A stretch of DNA of 40,530 nt from the IMG/VR virus record IMGVR_UViG_3300046519_000339, positions 1 through 40,530 of that record; one strand, given 5' to 3'. Below, piece after piece: positions 7,736 to 14,106 of this stretch (position 1 is its first letter; every line of letters starts with the position of its first letter). The notes under the pieces were generated by a model. It did no database searches and had not been told where the DNA came from. It was given only the letters and a program-made list of their open reading frames with translations. The DNA comes from a virus. A program made the translations under genes and the position numbers.

Positions 7736-8307
7736 TGGGCCGCACCTGCCGCCTTTGCGGCTGCACCGACCGCCGCGCCTGCGTCACCGCTGGCATTCCC
7801 TGCCATTGGGTGGCCGCCGAGGTCTGCTCGGCCTGCGTCCAGATCCCGGCCGAGCTCGCGGCGCGGTTCGCTGATCTCGATCGACGCCTCAACGCCGCTT
7901 TCGCACCAGTCGCCCGGTTCTGGAGCGACGAATACGGCTGCTCCCGAGCGCGGGCTGACCAGATCGAGGACGAGGCGTACGGGGCAGATTTCGAAGAGTG
8001 GCGCGCCCAGCGCTGGCCCGCCCTTCGTGCTCTGTGGATAGCGCCCGCCGTTGTCGACAAGCGCTCGAAGACAGGCCAGCTCGACGACCTGGCGGCCGCG
8101 TCTCCGGGCAGGAAGGCAGGCCTTCGGTCGCTCTGCACCCTTGCGATCCTTTTCAACCGTCGTGGGGGCGTCAGCTACAGCCGCGCCCTGAGCATGGCGT
8201 TCTGGGACCTTCGGTCGGACGGCTACGGCTGGGGCGACTGGGAACTCAACTTCGACCCGCTGCTGCTGCGCTACGCGGTCGAGCAGGACGGCGACAGCCT
8301 CTACTGA
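7735..8307 (+). CDS. Phage protein with N-terminal zinc-finger-like domain, 190 aa
   Basis: ATG 7735 overlaps the previous stop (TGATG). The N-terminus has seven cysteines in 34 residues (C5, C8, C10, C16, C23, C31, C34), with CRLCGC and CHWVAAEVCSAC. This is a recurring metal-binding module in phage early proteins. The remaining 150 residues are helical and Trp-rich (WRAQRWPALRALW), and end in a region rich in aromatic and acidic residues. Its role is unknown. The zinc module suggests binding to nucleic acid or protein. Confidence 0.75.
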   Translation: MGRTCRLCGCTDRRACVTAGIPCHWVAAEVCSACVQIPAELAARFADLDRRLNAAFAPVARFWSDEYGCSRARADQIEDEAYGADFEEWRAQRWPALRALWIAPAVVDKRSKTGQLDDLAAASPGRKAGLRSLCTLAILFNRRGGVSYSRALSMAFWDLRSDGYGWGDWELNFDPLLLRYAVEQDGDSLY

Positions 8308-8816
8308 TGGCCGCCCGCCCATCACCCCTAGCGCGCGTCGAGCGTATGCCCGAACCCACCAGCTGGGCGGACGACGACGTGATGACGCTTGCCGAGTACA
8401 TCGCCGTGTTCTGGCCGGCCGGCCCGCTGACCGTGTCGTCGCTCCGCACTGAGATTACCCGGGGCCGGTTGACCGTGGCCAAAATGCGCGGGCTATTGTG
8501 GGTCACACCGGCGAGCGTCCGCGCGCTCTTTCAACCTAAGCCCGCTCAACCATGTCCAGACGCTCCAAAGGCCCGCGCCTCCACCTCCGCTCAGGGCGCG
8601 TTGATCGCCGCACCGGCCGGCCGATCGCCGACATCTGGTACATCCGAGACGGACAGACTGAGATCAGCACAGGCTGCGGTCCTGATGGCCTCCATGGCCC
8701 TGAGGGGGCCGAGGCCCAGCTCGCCGCCTACATCACCGAAAAATGGGCGACGCGGGCCCCGCCGGAAGAAGCTGTCGACGATCGTCAGCGCCGAAGTGAT
8801 CCAGCTAAGGTCCTGA
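8307..8816 (+). CDS. Helix-turn-helix protein, candidate excisionase, overlapping the integrase gene
   Basis: It starts at ATG 8307 (overlapping the previous stop) or at ATG 8346. Residues about 26-72 (MTLAEYIAVFWP, SSLRTEITRGRL, LLWVTPASVRALF) fit an Xis/MerR-like winged helix, in which the recognition helix is followed by a short wing. Position immediately before int supports a recombination-directionality role. The frame stays open to 8816, so the last 88 codons lie inside int in another frame. That C-terminal part is Pro/Ser/Arg-rich and looks like a by-product of int coding. It may be dispensable, or the overlap may tie the two expression levels together. Confidence 0.7.
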   Translation: MAARPSPLARVERMPEPTSWADDDVMTLAEYIAVFWPAGPLTVSSLRTEITRGRLTVAKMRGLLWVTPASVRALFQPKPAQPCPDAPKARASTSAQGALIAAPAGRSPTSGTSETDRLRSAQAAVLMASMALRGPRPSSPPTSPKNGRRGPRRKKLSTIVSAEVIQLRS

Positions 8817-9808
8817 TCGCCGAGATCCTGGCGCTGTACCTGGCCGAGAAGGCCCCCAAGCTTGCGCGGCCGAAAGACGCCGACAGCCGCGTCCGGACCC
8901 TCATGCCGTTCTGGAGCGACAAGTTCCTCACCGACGTGCGCCGGTCGACCTGCCAGGCCTATGTCGCCCTGCGCACCAGCCAGACGATCAAGAGCGCCCG
9001 CCACGGCGCCGCCCTGGAGAAGAAGGTCAGCGACCAGGCCGCCCGGCGCGAGCTCGAGGACCTGTCGGCCGCCATCGGCTACTGGAATGGCGAATACCCG
9101 CTGACCAACCGGCCGAAGGTCTGGATGCCGGACAAGGCCGAGGGGCCGCGCGACGCGCTTACCCGGGGCCAGGCGGCGCGCCTGCTGATGGCCGCGCGCG
9201 GCTATCGCTGGGAAAAGCAGCCCAGGGGCCAGATGGGCTGGACTCGCCTGGGCGGCAGCGCGCGGGCCAACCGCGCCCACCTCAAGCGCTTCGTGCTGAT
9301 GGGCGTCTACACCGGCACCCGGCCGGGCGTGATGCCCAAGCTGCTCTGGTCGGAATCGCCGGTCCAGGCCTGGGCGGATCTCGACGCCGGCATGATCTAT
9401 CGGCGCGGCAAGCGCGAGAAGGATCACAAGACCAAGCGCAGGCCGATCGTGAAGCTGCCGGGCCGCCTGGCCGCCCACATGAAGCGCTGGGCGGTCATGG
9501 ACGAGAAGAAGGCCAAAGCCCTGAAGGCGGACGATCTGGAGATGGCCAACACCATCCTGCATCACGGCGGCGCGCCGATCGCCGGCCGGATCCGCACGGG
9601 CTTCGAGAACTGCGTCGCCGACGCCGGCCTCGACGGCGAGATCTCACCGCACTGGATGCGCCACACCTGCGCGACCTGGCTGATGGAAGCCGACGTCCAG
9701 GTCTGGGAGGCGGCCGCCTATGTCGGCATGACCGCCAAGATGCTCGAGGACAACTACGGCCATCACCGGCCGAGCCACCAGGCGCGCGCGCGAAAGGCTC
9801 TTGGATGA
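8552..9808 (+). CDS. int: Tyrosine recombinase, phage integrase
   Basis: A 418-residue site-specific recombinase of the lambda-Int superfamily, which integrates the phage at attB and excises it. The N-terminal region (about 5-65, starting RGRVDRRTGR-like) is the arm-binding/entry domain typical of alphaproteobacterial prophage integrases. The core-binding domain is about 85-180. In the catalytic domain, Arg257 (TGTRPG), the HxxR pair His367/Arg370 (SPHWMRHT) and Tyr402 (DNYGHH) are visible, so it looks active. A basic beta-hairpin (HKTKRRP, about 292) fits the catalytic Lys region. ATG 8552 has no clear ribosome-binding site and lies inside the preceding HTH gene. AttP lies about 880 bp downstream. 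Confidence 0.95.
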   Translation: MSRRSKGPRLHLRSGRVDRRTGRPIADIWYIRDGQTEISTGCGPDGLHGPEGAEAQLAAYITEKWATRAPPEEAVDDRQRRSDPAKVLIAEILALYLAEKAPKLARPKDADSRVRTLMPFWSDKFLTDVRRSTCQAYVALRTSQTIKSARHGAALEKKVSDQAARRELEDLSAAIGYWNGEYPLTNRPKVWMPDKAEGPRDALTRGQAARLLMAARGYRWEKQPRGQMGWTRLGGSARANRAHLKRFVLMGVYTGTRPGVMPKLLWSESPVQAWADLDAGMIYRRGKREKDHKTKRRPIVKLPGRLAAHMKRWAVMDEKKAKALKADDLEMANTILHHGGAPIAGRIRTGFENCVADAGLDGEISPHWMRHTCATWLMEADVQVWEAAAYVGMTAKMLEDNYGHHRPSHQARARKALG

Positions 9809-10587
9809 GCCAGCGCGACGATTTCATCGTCTGGCTCAGCCATACAAGTTACCTCGGCTGGGCGCGGTTGTACGTGGACATGTTAAAGGCGGTGGCATGG
9901 CCGATCGTCGCCATCACGGCCTTTCTAACGTTCCGGAAGGGCTTGAACGCGCTTTTAACCCGAGCCATCAAACTGAAGGGCTTCGGTGGCGAGGCGGAAT
10001 TTGGCGATCTGAACCAAGCGGCCGTGGCAGTGGCTGGGGCGATTGATCAGGCCAACGAAGACAGGCCTGCCGAACCCTTGACGCCCTTAGCAGAAGTTCC
10101 CGCTGAAGAGGGCCAGGCGGACGCTCCAGGACCTGCTGATGAACCAGGGCCAGCACGACCAGACCAGCATCCTCGGCATGGTCGGCGCAGCCTAAACGAG
10201 TACCTGATCCCGATCTTTGGTCCAGCAGAGGTCGGAACCTGGGCCGTTGAGGAGGACGGCTACGCTTCAGCCGGGATGTCTCGAGGTGCGATTAGGACGG
10301 CTTGGTTCCATGTCTCGAACCGTCTCATTGCTCTCGCCGATCCGCAAACCGCAGGTTCCGCGCCCATCCACGATCTAATAGATAAGCTGACAAGCCAACA
10401 TCTGATCAGTCTGGAAACGCGGGACATGGTGAGAAGCCTATATGCGCTCTACCTCGCCGCCCACGAAGGACCTCCCCAAAGTCTATCGAAGCAAGCCCTG
10501 TCCAGCATCAGCAAGTCGGCCCGCCAAATCGTCACTCGCATCAATGTCGAAGCCGGGGATGCATTCTTGAACAAGCCCTCCACCTAG
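9805..10587 (+). CDS. Membrane-anchored moron candidate between int and attP, 260 aa
   Basis: The ATG overlaps the int stop (ATGA). One transmembrane helix (about 25-43), followed by FRKGLNALL and KGFGGEAEFGD, recalls a widespread class of small bacterial anchor proteins in which a membrane helix is followed by a basic turn and a short strand. A Pro/Glu-rich linker (about 85-128) leads to a helical C-terminal domain (130-260) of unknown type. Codon choice is less GC-biased than in the neighbours. Genes between int and att are often lysogenic-conversion cargo, so a role in host phenotype or phage exclusion is inferred, not shown. Confidence 0.75.
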   Translation: MSQRDDFIVWLSHTSYLGWARLYVDMLKAVAWPIVAITAFLTFRKGLNALLTRAIKLKGFGGEAEFGDLNQAAVAVAGAIDQANEDRPAEPLTPLAEVPAEEGQADAPGPADEPGPARPDQHPRHGRRSLNEYLIPIFGPAEVGTWAVEEDGYASAGMSRGAIRTAWFHVSNRLIALADPQTAGSAPIHDLIDKLTSQHLISLETRDMVRSLYALYLAAHEGPPQSLSKQALSSISKSARQIVTRINVEAGDAFLNKPST

Positions 10588-10588
10588 C

Positions 10589-10608
10589 GCTTCCCAGTTA
10601 TTTCCCAG
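10589..10608 (+). repeat. Paired TTCCCAG repeats, left arm of attP
   Basis: TTCCCAG occurs at 10591-10597 and again at 10602-10608, 11 bp apart (one helical turn). A matching pair lies on the other side of the tRNA core. These are probable integrase arm-type binding sites. Confidence 0.6.
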
Positions 10609-10689
10609 ATTGCGCCGGCAAATACGAGAACAAACCAGGGAAGCACCGGACGCGCGAGAGCGGAAAATCAACGACTTAGCGAGAGGCCC

Positions 10690-10739
10690 CTTCGTTGACA
10701 TCGAGGGGGTCACAGGTTCAATCCCTGTCGCGTCCGCCA
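10690..10739 (+). other. attP core: 3' half of tRNA-Val(GAC)
   Basis: The sequence folds as the 3' half of a tRNA. The anticodon stem is CTTCG/CGAGG (10690-10694/10702-10706) with loop TTGACAT and anticodon GAC at 10697-10699. The variable loop is GGGTC and the T-arm is ACAGG-TTCAATC-CCTGT. The acceptor 3' strand is CGCGTCC, followed by G and CCA (10729-10739). No normal D-arm lies upstream. Phages that integrate in tRNA genes carry exactly such a 3' half, so that the host gene is rebuilt on insertion. A 7-mer GGACGCG at 10648-10654 complements the acceptor strand but is too far away for a functional tRNA. The core lies inside the phage, which argues that the window is not an integrated copy with its borders here. 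Confidence 0.85.
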
Positions 10740-10798
10740 TTCCTTTCTTTAATGATTTCAAAGCGTTGAGCTAGGCCGCTCGGTCGAGCGCAATGCTT

Positions 10799-10820
10799 TG
10801 CTTCCCAGAATGCTTCCCAG
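10799..10820 (+). repeat. Paired TGCTTCCCAG repeats, right arm of attP
   Basis: TGCTTCCCAG occurs at 10799-10808 and 10811-10820, 12 bp apart, in the same orientation as the left pair. Together the four copies flank the core at about 80-100 bp on each side, as expected for Int arm sites. Confidence 0.6.
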
Positions 10821-10880
10821 GAAGCGGCGCTGCTTGGCATTTCACCGGCGTGCGAAGTCGGCTCGACGCGGCAGGAAGCA

Positions 10881-10904
10881 TTGACTCTTATGTCAACCTA
10901 AATG
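10881..10904 (+). promoter_or_regulatory. Probable promoter with TTGAC-N6-GTCAA dyad
   Basis: TTGACTC (10881-10887) resembles a Caulobacter-type -35, and CCTAAATG (10897-10904) resembles its GCTANAWC -10 with a short spacer. TTGAC and GTCAA also form a perfect inverted repeat (10881-10896) that could be an operator. It lies directly before the LexA box and the zinc-ribbon/SRAP operon. Confidence 0.45.
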
Positions 10905-10905
10905 A

Positions 10906-10920
10906 GAACATTAGCGGAAC
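10906..10920 (+). promoter_or_regulatory. LexA (SOS) box, alphaproteobacterial type
   Basis: GAAC-N7-GAAC (GAACATTAGCGGAAC) is the exact reverse complement of the alphaproteobacterial LexA consensus GTTC-N7-GTTC. It starts 28 bp before the ATG of the first gene of an operon that ends with an SRAP (SOS-response-associated) gene, and overlaps the region just downstream of the predicted -10. Repression by host LexA and induction by DNA damage are the natural reading. Confidence 0.75.
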
Positions 10921-10933
10921 ATCGGAGCCGCCA

Positions 10934-11257
10934 ATGTCTAGCTCAAGCGCAGGTCAGCGCCCGCCACCGCACGCCCCTACTCGCCCCCTGTTCGTCCCTG
11001 AAGACGCCGAGGGCTTCACCCTGGCTGACGCTGTCGCGCCGGGGCAGCACATTGAGACACTGTGTCCATGCGGTCGACGAGCTGAGTTCGACGCGACCGC
11101 ATGGATCGCGCGAGGACTGGGGTTTCGGCCGTTGCAGAGCTTTTCCGGTACGCTGCGTTGCCCGTGCGGCGATCGGCGGGCAGTATTCCAGGTCTGGCCC
11201 GGCGAGATCGGAAGCTCCGGATTGACGACCCGGTCCGCCGCGGAACTCTACGACTAA
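10934..11257 (+). CDS. Zinc-ribbon protein 1 of SOS operon, 107 aa
   Basis: The start chosen is ATG 10934, just after the LexA box. The frame is open upstream to 10793, but that would read through the promoter. The product has a Pro-rich N-terminus, then CPCGRRAEFD (about 45-54) and, some 27 residues later, LRCPCGDRR. These two knuckles make a zinc ribbon. The spacing and the intervening helix (WIARGLGFRPLQSF) match the two genes that follow. Small proteins with paired CxxC or CxC knuckles of this form are common in alphaproteobacteria and generally uncharacterised. It overlaps the next gene by 1 bp (TAATG). Confidence 0.75.
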   Translation: MSSSSAGQRPPPHAPTRPLFVPEDAEGFTLADAVAPGQHIETLCPCGRRAEFDATAWIARGLGFRPLQSFSGTLRCPCGDRRAVFQVWPGEIGSSGLTTRSAAELYD

Positions 11258-11640
11258 TGCCTGAACCCAGCGCCAGCGATCGTCGTAAGGCGGCCGCGCT
11301 CGATCCCTGGTTCGCAGAGGCGCGGTTGGTCGACGCCCTGGAGCGGGGATGGGAGATTCATTTCCGTTGCCAGTATTGCGGGACGGCCAAAACGTGGCGT
11401 CGCGACACCATGCTCGGCCGGGCCAAGGGCCTGCTGAACGCGACCATGACCCAGCTCCAGGCCCGTGCGCTCTGTCCGCGCTGCCCGGGGCGGATGCCGA
11501 TCGTGTGGATGTCGGGGGTCATTGATCCCGGCGACGCCGAGGGTCGCCGATCGCGATTGATCGAGACCCTGCTCGAGGCGGGCCTCACCCCGGGCGACTA
11601 CGGTTACGCCTGGCGGCGGCCGCCGGCCGGGACCTGGTGA
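11257..11640 (+). CDS. Zinc-ribbon protein 2 of SOS operon, 127 aa
   Basis: ATG 11257 overlaps the previous stop. It has a basic N-terminus, then CQYCGTAKTWRRDTMLGRAK (about 38-57), and CPRCPGR about 37 residues after the first knuckle. The helix between the knuckles corresponds to that in genes 1 and 3. The C-terminus is an acidic helix plus a GDYGYAWRRPP tail not found in the others. It is a likely paralogue of its neighbours, extended at both ends. DNA or RNA binding is plausible but not shown. Confidence 0.75.
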   Translation: MPEPSASDRRKAAALDPWFAEARLVDALERGWEIHFRCQYCGTAKTWRRDTMLGRAKGLLNATMTQLQARALCPRCPGRMPIVWMSGVIDPGDAEGRRSRLIETLLEAGLTPGDYGYAWRRPPAGTW

Positions 11641-11643
11641 CCC

Positions 11644-11850
11644 ATGGCCGACATGGATCCTCGGACGGGACGGCTGTCGTCCCTGACGATCTGGTGCGTC
11701 TGTGGCTACCGCGTCACCTGGCCCGCCCCGATGATCATCGCCCGGGTCGGGGCGTGGAAGCGCCCGCACGACCTGCGCGTCGGCCTTACGTGCTCGGCGT
11801 GCGGGGCCAAGGGGCCGCCCAAGGTGAATATCAGCGGGGACACACGCTGA
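11644..11850 (+). CDS. Zinc-ribbon protein 3 of SOS operon, 68 aa
   Basis: ATG 11644 lies three bases after the previous stop. It is the shortest version: WCVCGYRVTW (about 17-26), a connecting helix with IIARVGAWKRP, then LTCSACGAKGPP (about 48-59). This is close to the common alphaproteobacterial zinc-ribbon form in which the second knuckle reads CxxCG. The three tandem genes look like products of old duplications that have diverged strongly. Confidence 0.75.
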   Translation: MADMDPRTGRLSSLTIWCVCGYRVTWPAPMIIARVGAWKRPHDLRVGLTCSACGAKGPPKVNISGDTR

Positions 11851-11891
11851 ATGAGTCGGATCGCTCTCAGGACGTCTCTCGTTGGTCGTCC

Positions 11892-12101
11892 ATGCTTACG
11901 CCCAACGGATACACGTTCCAGGTCAAGACGCGCGGTCAGACGTGGTCGGCGACATGGCGACTGGACGGCAAGGATGTTTGCGTCGACAGCGCCTACGGGA
12001 GCCGGCGTATCGCCCGCGGCCGCCGACCAGCAGAAAAGGTCGCGGAAGAAGCGCTCACCGACCTCGTGCAGCGCTGGGCTTCGGTTCCTGCGGGCCACTA
12101 G
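11892..12101 (+). CDS. Small hypothetical protein, 69 aa
   Basis: ATG 11892 is the only ATG that gives a plausible N-terminus. No strong ribosome-binding site precedes it, and 41 bp separate it from the previous stop. The product looks like a small beta-rich domain (YTFQVKTRGQTWSATWRLDG) followed by a GSRR-containing helix (AEKVAEEALTDLVQRWA). An Arg/Ser-rich frame (11851-12138) overlaps it but looks like a shadow. Function unknown. Confidence 0.55.
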   Translation: MLTPNGYTFQVKTRGQTWSATWRLDGKDVCVDSAYGSRRIARGRRPAEKVAEEALTDLVQRWASVPAGH

Positions 12102-12134
12102 GCGAGATCGGGCGCCGGAGATAGGCTCTCCGCC

Positions 12135-12323
12135 ATGAGCCCGCGCAAGCCCAAGCCCAACCGGCCGCCCGATTTCGAAGATCACGGAGACGGCCCCGCG
12201 CCCGAGGGCGTCAAGGTGCGCGCCGAAGAGGCCTACTACGCCGAGCTGGCCGTCGACGCGATGGGCGACCCCATCCATGCCCCGCGCGGCTGGTGGCATC
12301 TCAAGCTTTGGAAGGGTCCCTGA
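12135..12323 (+). CDS. Small hypothetical protein, 62 aa
   Basis: ATG 12135, with GGAGATAGG upstream at a somewhat long distance. The product has a basic Pro/Lys-rich N-terminus, an acidic middle and a Trp-rich C-terminus (PRGWWHLKLWKG). No family is recognised. It ends 3 bp before the SRAP gene and is probably co-transcribed with it. Confidence 0.6.
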   Translation: MSPRKPKPNRPPDFEDHGDGPAPEGVKVRAEEAYYAELAVDAMGDPIHAPRGWWHLKLWKGP

Positions 12324-12326
12324 TCG

Positions 12327-13079
12327 ATGTGCAATCTTTACGCCCTGCGCAACAGCCAGGCCGCGATCGCGCGGGCCACCAAGGCGCTGCTCGACAACTT
12401 GGGCAACATGCCGCCGCTGCCGGGGATCTTTCCGGACTATCCCGCGCCGATCGTCCGCACCGCCTCTACGGGGGAGCGCGAGATGGCGATGGCCCGGTGG
12501 GGCATGCCGTCATCCAGAAAGGCCGTGCTGGACGCCGCCACCAAGCGCGCCGATAAGCTCCGCGCCAAGGGCGGCGAAGTCGATTTCGCCGAGCTCCTGC
12601 GCCTTGAGCCAGACAAGGGCACGACCAACGTCCGGCGCACGGAAAGCCGCCACTGGGAGCCCTGGCTGGGCGTCGCCAATCGATGCCTCGTGCCGTTCAC
12701 CTCCTTCAGCGAGCCAGACCAGGTCGGCGGCACGCTCAAACCGATCTGGTTCGCGTTCGGCGAAGAACGCCCGCTAGCCTTCTTCGCCGGCGTCTGGACG
12801 CCTCACGCCGGCGTGCGGATGAAGAGCAAGGGCTGGGAGGAGATCGAGGCCTTCGGCTTCCTGACGACCGACGCCAACGCCGAGGTCGGCGCGTTCCACG
12901 ACAAGGCGATGCCGGTGATCCTTACCAGCGAGGAGGAGCTCGACGTCTGGATGCGCGCGCCCTGGAGCGAAGCTCGGGCGCTTCAGCGGCCGCTTCCCGA
13001 CGGATCGCTGCAGGTCGTGGCGCGGGGCGCGAAACTCGACGGGGACGCTCCGGAGCCGCCGGCCGATCTCTTACTTTGA
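12327..13079 (+). CDS. SRAP (HMCES/YedK) family protein, abasic-site shield
   Basis: A 250-residue member of the SOS-response-associated peptidase family. The known members form a thiazolidine link to abasic sites in single-stranded DNA through Cys2. Cys2 is present (MCNLY). The other active-site residues can be placed: Asn101 in TTNVRRTES, Glu129 in [11 protein letters not shown] (family form CLVP..GFYEW), and His191 in [10 protein letters not shown]. The Tyr-Glu-Trp part of the third motif is altered to Ser-Glu-Pro, but the Glu is kept. Size matches the family. It ends the LexA-box operon, fitting a DNA-damage role during phage induction. Its 3' end overlaps the converging minus-strand gene by 9 bp. 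Confidence 0.9.
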   Translation: MCNLYALRNSQAAIARATKALLDNLGNMPPLPGIFPDYPAPIVRTASTGEREMAMARWGMPSSRKAVLDAATKRADKLRAKGGEVDFAELLRLEPDKGTTNVRRTESRHWEPWLGVANRCLVPFTSFSEPDQVGGTLKPIWFAFGEERPLAFFAGVWTPHAGVRMKSKGWEEIEAFGFLTTDANAEVGAFHDKAMPVILTSEEELDVWMRAPWSEARALQRPLPDGSLQVVARGAKLDGDAPEPPADLLL

Positions 13080-13358
13080 AACGCCGCGCGCTTCGGCCAG
13101 GTTCGCGATCGTCAGCGTCGCGTCGCTCAGATCGTTGATGATCGCTTCGTACCTGTCGCGAGCCGCGGCCATCTCGCGCCTTTGCCGGCTGACACAAAGT
13201 TCGCGGGTCAACGAGACGGACAGGAGCAGGAGCGGCGCCAGCGCAGCCCACAGAACCAACCGCAAGCCCGGCTGCTGAATCTGCATCGTCGTCGAGGCCA
13301 GTGAATAAAGCGCGCAGCCGCCACCGAAGATCGGGACCCAGATTCTCAGCTTTTCCAT
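13071..13358 (-). CDS. Small membrane protein downstream of the late terminator, 95 aa
   Basis: ATG 13358 is chosen because a strong GAGGAGG ribosome-binding site immediately precedes it. A TTG at 13367 in the same frame is less likely. Two hydrophobic segments (about 8-25 and 32-51) are followed by a charged helical tail. It lies after the hairpin terminator that ends the lysis block and converges on the SRAP gene, overlapping it by 9 bp. It may be read from its own promoter or by readthrough. It could be a second holin, an antiholin or an unrelated accessory protein. Confidence 0.6.
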   Translation of the reverse strand: MEKLRIWVPIFGGGCALYSLASTTMQIQQPGLRLVLWAALAPLLLLSVSLTRELCVSRQRREMAAARDRYEAIINDLSDATLTIANLAEARGVSK

Positions 13359-13396
13359 CCTCCTCAAGTATCATTCCAGAGCCGGGTCCAAAACGC

Positions 13397-13427
13397 AAAA
13401 AGCCCCCGACGCCGAAGCGCCGAGGGC
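13397..13427 (-). terminator. Rho-independent terminator of the late/lysis operon
   Basis: Read on the minus strand: stem GCCCTCGGCGC, loop TTCG, stem GCGTCGGGGGC (two G-T pairs), then TTTTT. This is a textbook intrinsic terminator, 40 bp after the outer-spanin stop codon. Confidence 0.85.
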
Positions 13428-13469
13428 CAAGTTGCACGGGTTGGGGGTGAGGCCCGTGGGTCGGCAAGA

Positions 13470-13871
13470 TCACCAGAGCTTCCACCACGGCCGGTTTCGC
13501 CGCTTGCGCTCCGCCAGCCAGCGGTCGACCAGGTCGTGTTCGGTCTGGTGCAGGGCGACGACGGCGGCGCGGCGGGTTTCGCTGACCGCCAGCTCGGCGC
13601 CCCGATCGCGCGCCACGGCCTCCAGATCGATCACGGTGGGCTTGTGGCTGGTCGGCAGGGTGGCCAGCCGGGCCGACCGCTTGAGGTCGTCAGGGATCTC
13701 TATCCGGGGCGGGGTTCCCGGATCCGCCGCCTTGAGAGGGGCCGGCTTCGGCGCAGAGCGCGGGAACAGACCCGCACACCCGCTCGTCGCTGCGATGCAT
13801 CCGATCGACAACGCCATCAGACAGAGCCGGGACGTCGCCGGCGTCGCGCGCGGCCTCGAGGTCGAGAGCAT
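13470..13871 (-). CDS. Outer-membrane spanin lipoprotein (Rz1-like)
   Basis: A 133-residue protein with a basic N-terminus, a hydrophobic stretch (about 16-29) and a lipobox ending at Cys32 (ATSGC), so it should be processed by signal peptidase II. It starts inside the inner-spanin gene in another frame, overlapping it by 182 bp, the arrangement of the lambda Rz/Rz1 pair. The mature part is Pro-rich at first, then helical, and ends in an unusual RRNRPWWKLW tail. Role: with the inner spanin, fusion of inner and outer membranes as the last step of lysis. Start could also be the internal Met19. Confidence 0.75.
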   Translation of the reverse strand: MLSTSRPRATPATSRLCLMALSIGCIAATSGCAGLFPRSAPKPAPLKAADPGTPPRIEIPDDLKRSARLATLPTSHKPTVIDLEAVARDRGAELAVSETRRAAVVALHQTEHDLVDRWLAERKRRNRPWWKLW

Positions 13872-14106
13872 GGTTGATCTCCTTCAGCTGGCGGTCGACG
13901 CCGGCGAGCGCCGAGACGGCGGCGGTGGCGGCCTGGGCGCCCTCGGTGTTGAGGTTGGCGGCCGCGCCGGCGTCGCGGGCCGATTCGGTCTTGGGCTTCT
14001 CCGCCGCGACGCCCTGGTGGCGGGCCCAGCCATAGGCCCCGCCCAGGAGCGCCAGGCCGATCACCGCGCCGGCGACGGGAACCACCCAGGGCGGGGCCAG
14101 GGTCAC
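13690..14106 (-). CDS. Inner-membrane spanin (Rz-like)
   Basis: The GTG start at 14106 overlaps the lytic enzyme's stop (GTGA). The 138-residue product has one N-terminal transmembrane helix (about 7-26) and then a periplasmic helical segment (about 35-95) rich in Ala and charged residues. This is the i-spanin layout. It is shorter than lambda Rz (153 residues) but in the normal range. Its 3' part is shared with the outer-spanin lipoprotein frame. The C-terminal 25 residues, Gly/Pro-rich, come from the shared region. Confidence 0.7.
   Translation of the reverse strand: MTLAPPWVVPVAGAVIGLALLGGAYGWARHQGVAAEKPKTESARDAGAAANLNTEGAQAATAAVSALAGVDRQLKEINHALDLEAARDAGDVPALSDGVVDRMHRSDERVCGSVPALCAEAGPSQGGGSGNPAPDRDP

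Noticed and set aside
10648-10739. A possible complete tRNA, because GGACGCG at 10648 pairs with the acceptor 3' strand
   Set aside because: 35 nt separate it from the anticodon stem and there is no proper D-arm. The 3' half alone fits an attachment core.
11851-12138. 95-codon Arg/Ser-rich frame
   Set aside because: Low-complexity basic composition typical of a shadow. The overlapping 69-aa frame looks like a real domain.
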